A DNA stretch of 14,808 bases. Source: Alloprevotella sp. Lineage in GTDB: Bacteria > Bacteroidota > Bacteroidia > Bacteroidales > Bacteroidaceae. The DNA lies in assembly GCA_015259235.1 (NCBI GenBank), contig JABZGM010000035.1, forward strand, positions 1 through 14,808, read 5' to 3'. This document shows positions 14,708 through 14,808 of the stretch, piece by piece (within the stretch, counting starts at the first letter, position 1; each line of letters begins with the position of its first letter). The notes under the pieces were generated by a model. It was given only the letters and a program-made list of their open reading frames with translations, did not search any database and was not told the DNA's origin. The translations under genes were made by a program, and so were the position numbers.

Positions 14708-14808
14708 TTCCACATCGTGACCACTCCTTCTTTCCCCACTCTGCTACTCGGCTCTTAGGGCAAAGATTTCAAACTCTTAAGCATCCTGCAAAGTACTAAG
14801 GGATATAG

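Overview
The window is ordinary chromosomal sequence from a member of the Bacteroidetes, most likely the order Bacteroidales and possibly a Prevotellaceae-like lineage. The support is: DUF4831-type and NTF2-like lipoprotein genes typical of that order, a pseudouridine synthase with a long Gly/Asn/Arg-rich N-terminal extension, gene starts without clear Shine-Dalgarno sequences, and several promoters of the Bacteroidetes type (TTTG, about 20 nt, TAnnTTTG). The genus cannot be fixed from the sequence alone. I see no tRNA, rRNA, insertion sequence, prophage or CRISPR array.

Layout. Positions 288-7441 are all minus strand: a FAH-fold protein with lost catalytic residues; asnS with a strong terminator; a large-subunit rRNA pseudouridine synthase gene interrupted by a one-base deletion in its repetitive N-terminal part; purB; and a two-gene unit of der plus a small lipoprotein. 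A 561-bp divergent intergenic region (7442-8002) separates these from a plus-strand half. That half carries nnrD, a DUF4831 secreted protein and queA as one tight unit. It continues with a small three-helix membrane protein overlapping thyA, then dfr (folA), and ends with lrgA and lrgB.

The genes are mainly housekeeping: tRNA charging and modification (asnS, queA), ribosome maturation (der, the pseudouridine synthase), purine synthesis (purB), dTMP and folate cycling (thyA, dfr), metabolite repair (nnrD) and an LrgAB membrane pair. ThyA makes dihydrofolate that Dfr recycles, so their nearness is functional.

I did not find a convincing new multi-gene system. The points most worth checking are: the rluB-like frameshift and its TTGA stop/restart overlap; the FAH homologue in which a metal-site Glu and an Asp both appear as His; a heptanucleotide tandem array that runs through the dfr start codon; the probably leaderless nnrD transcript; and the membrane protein coupled to thyA.
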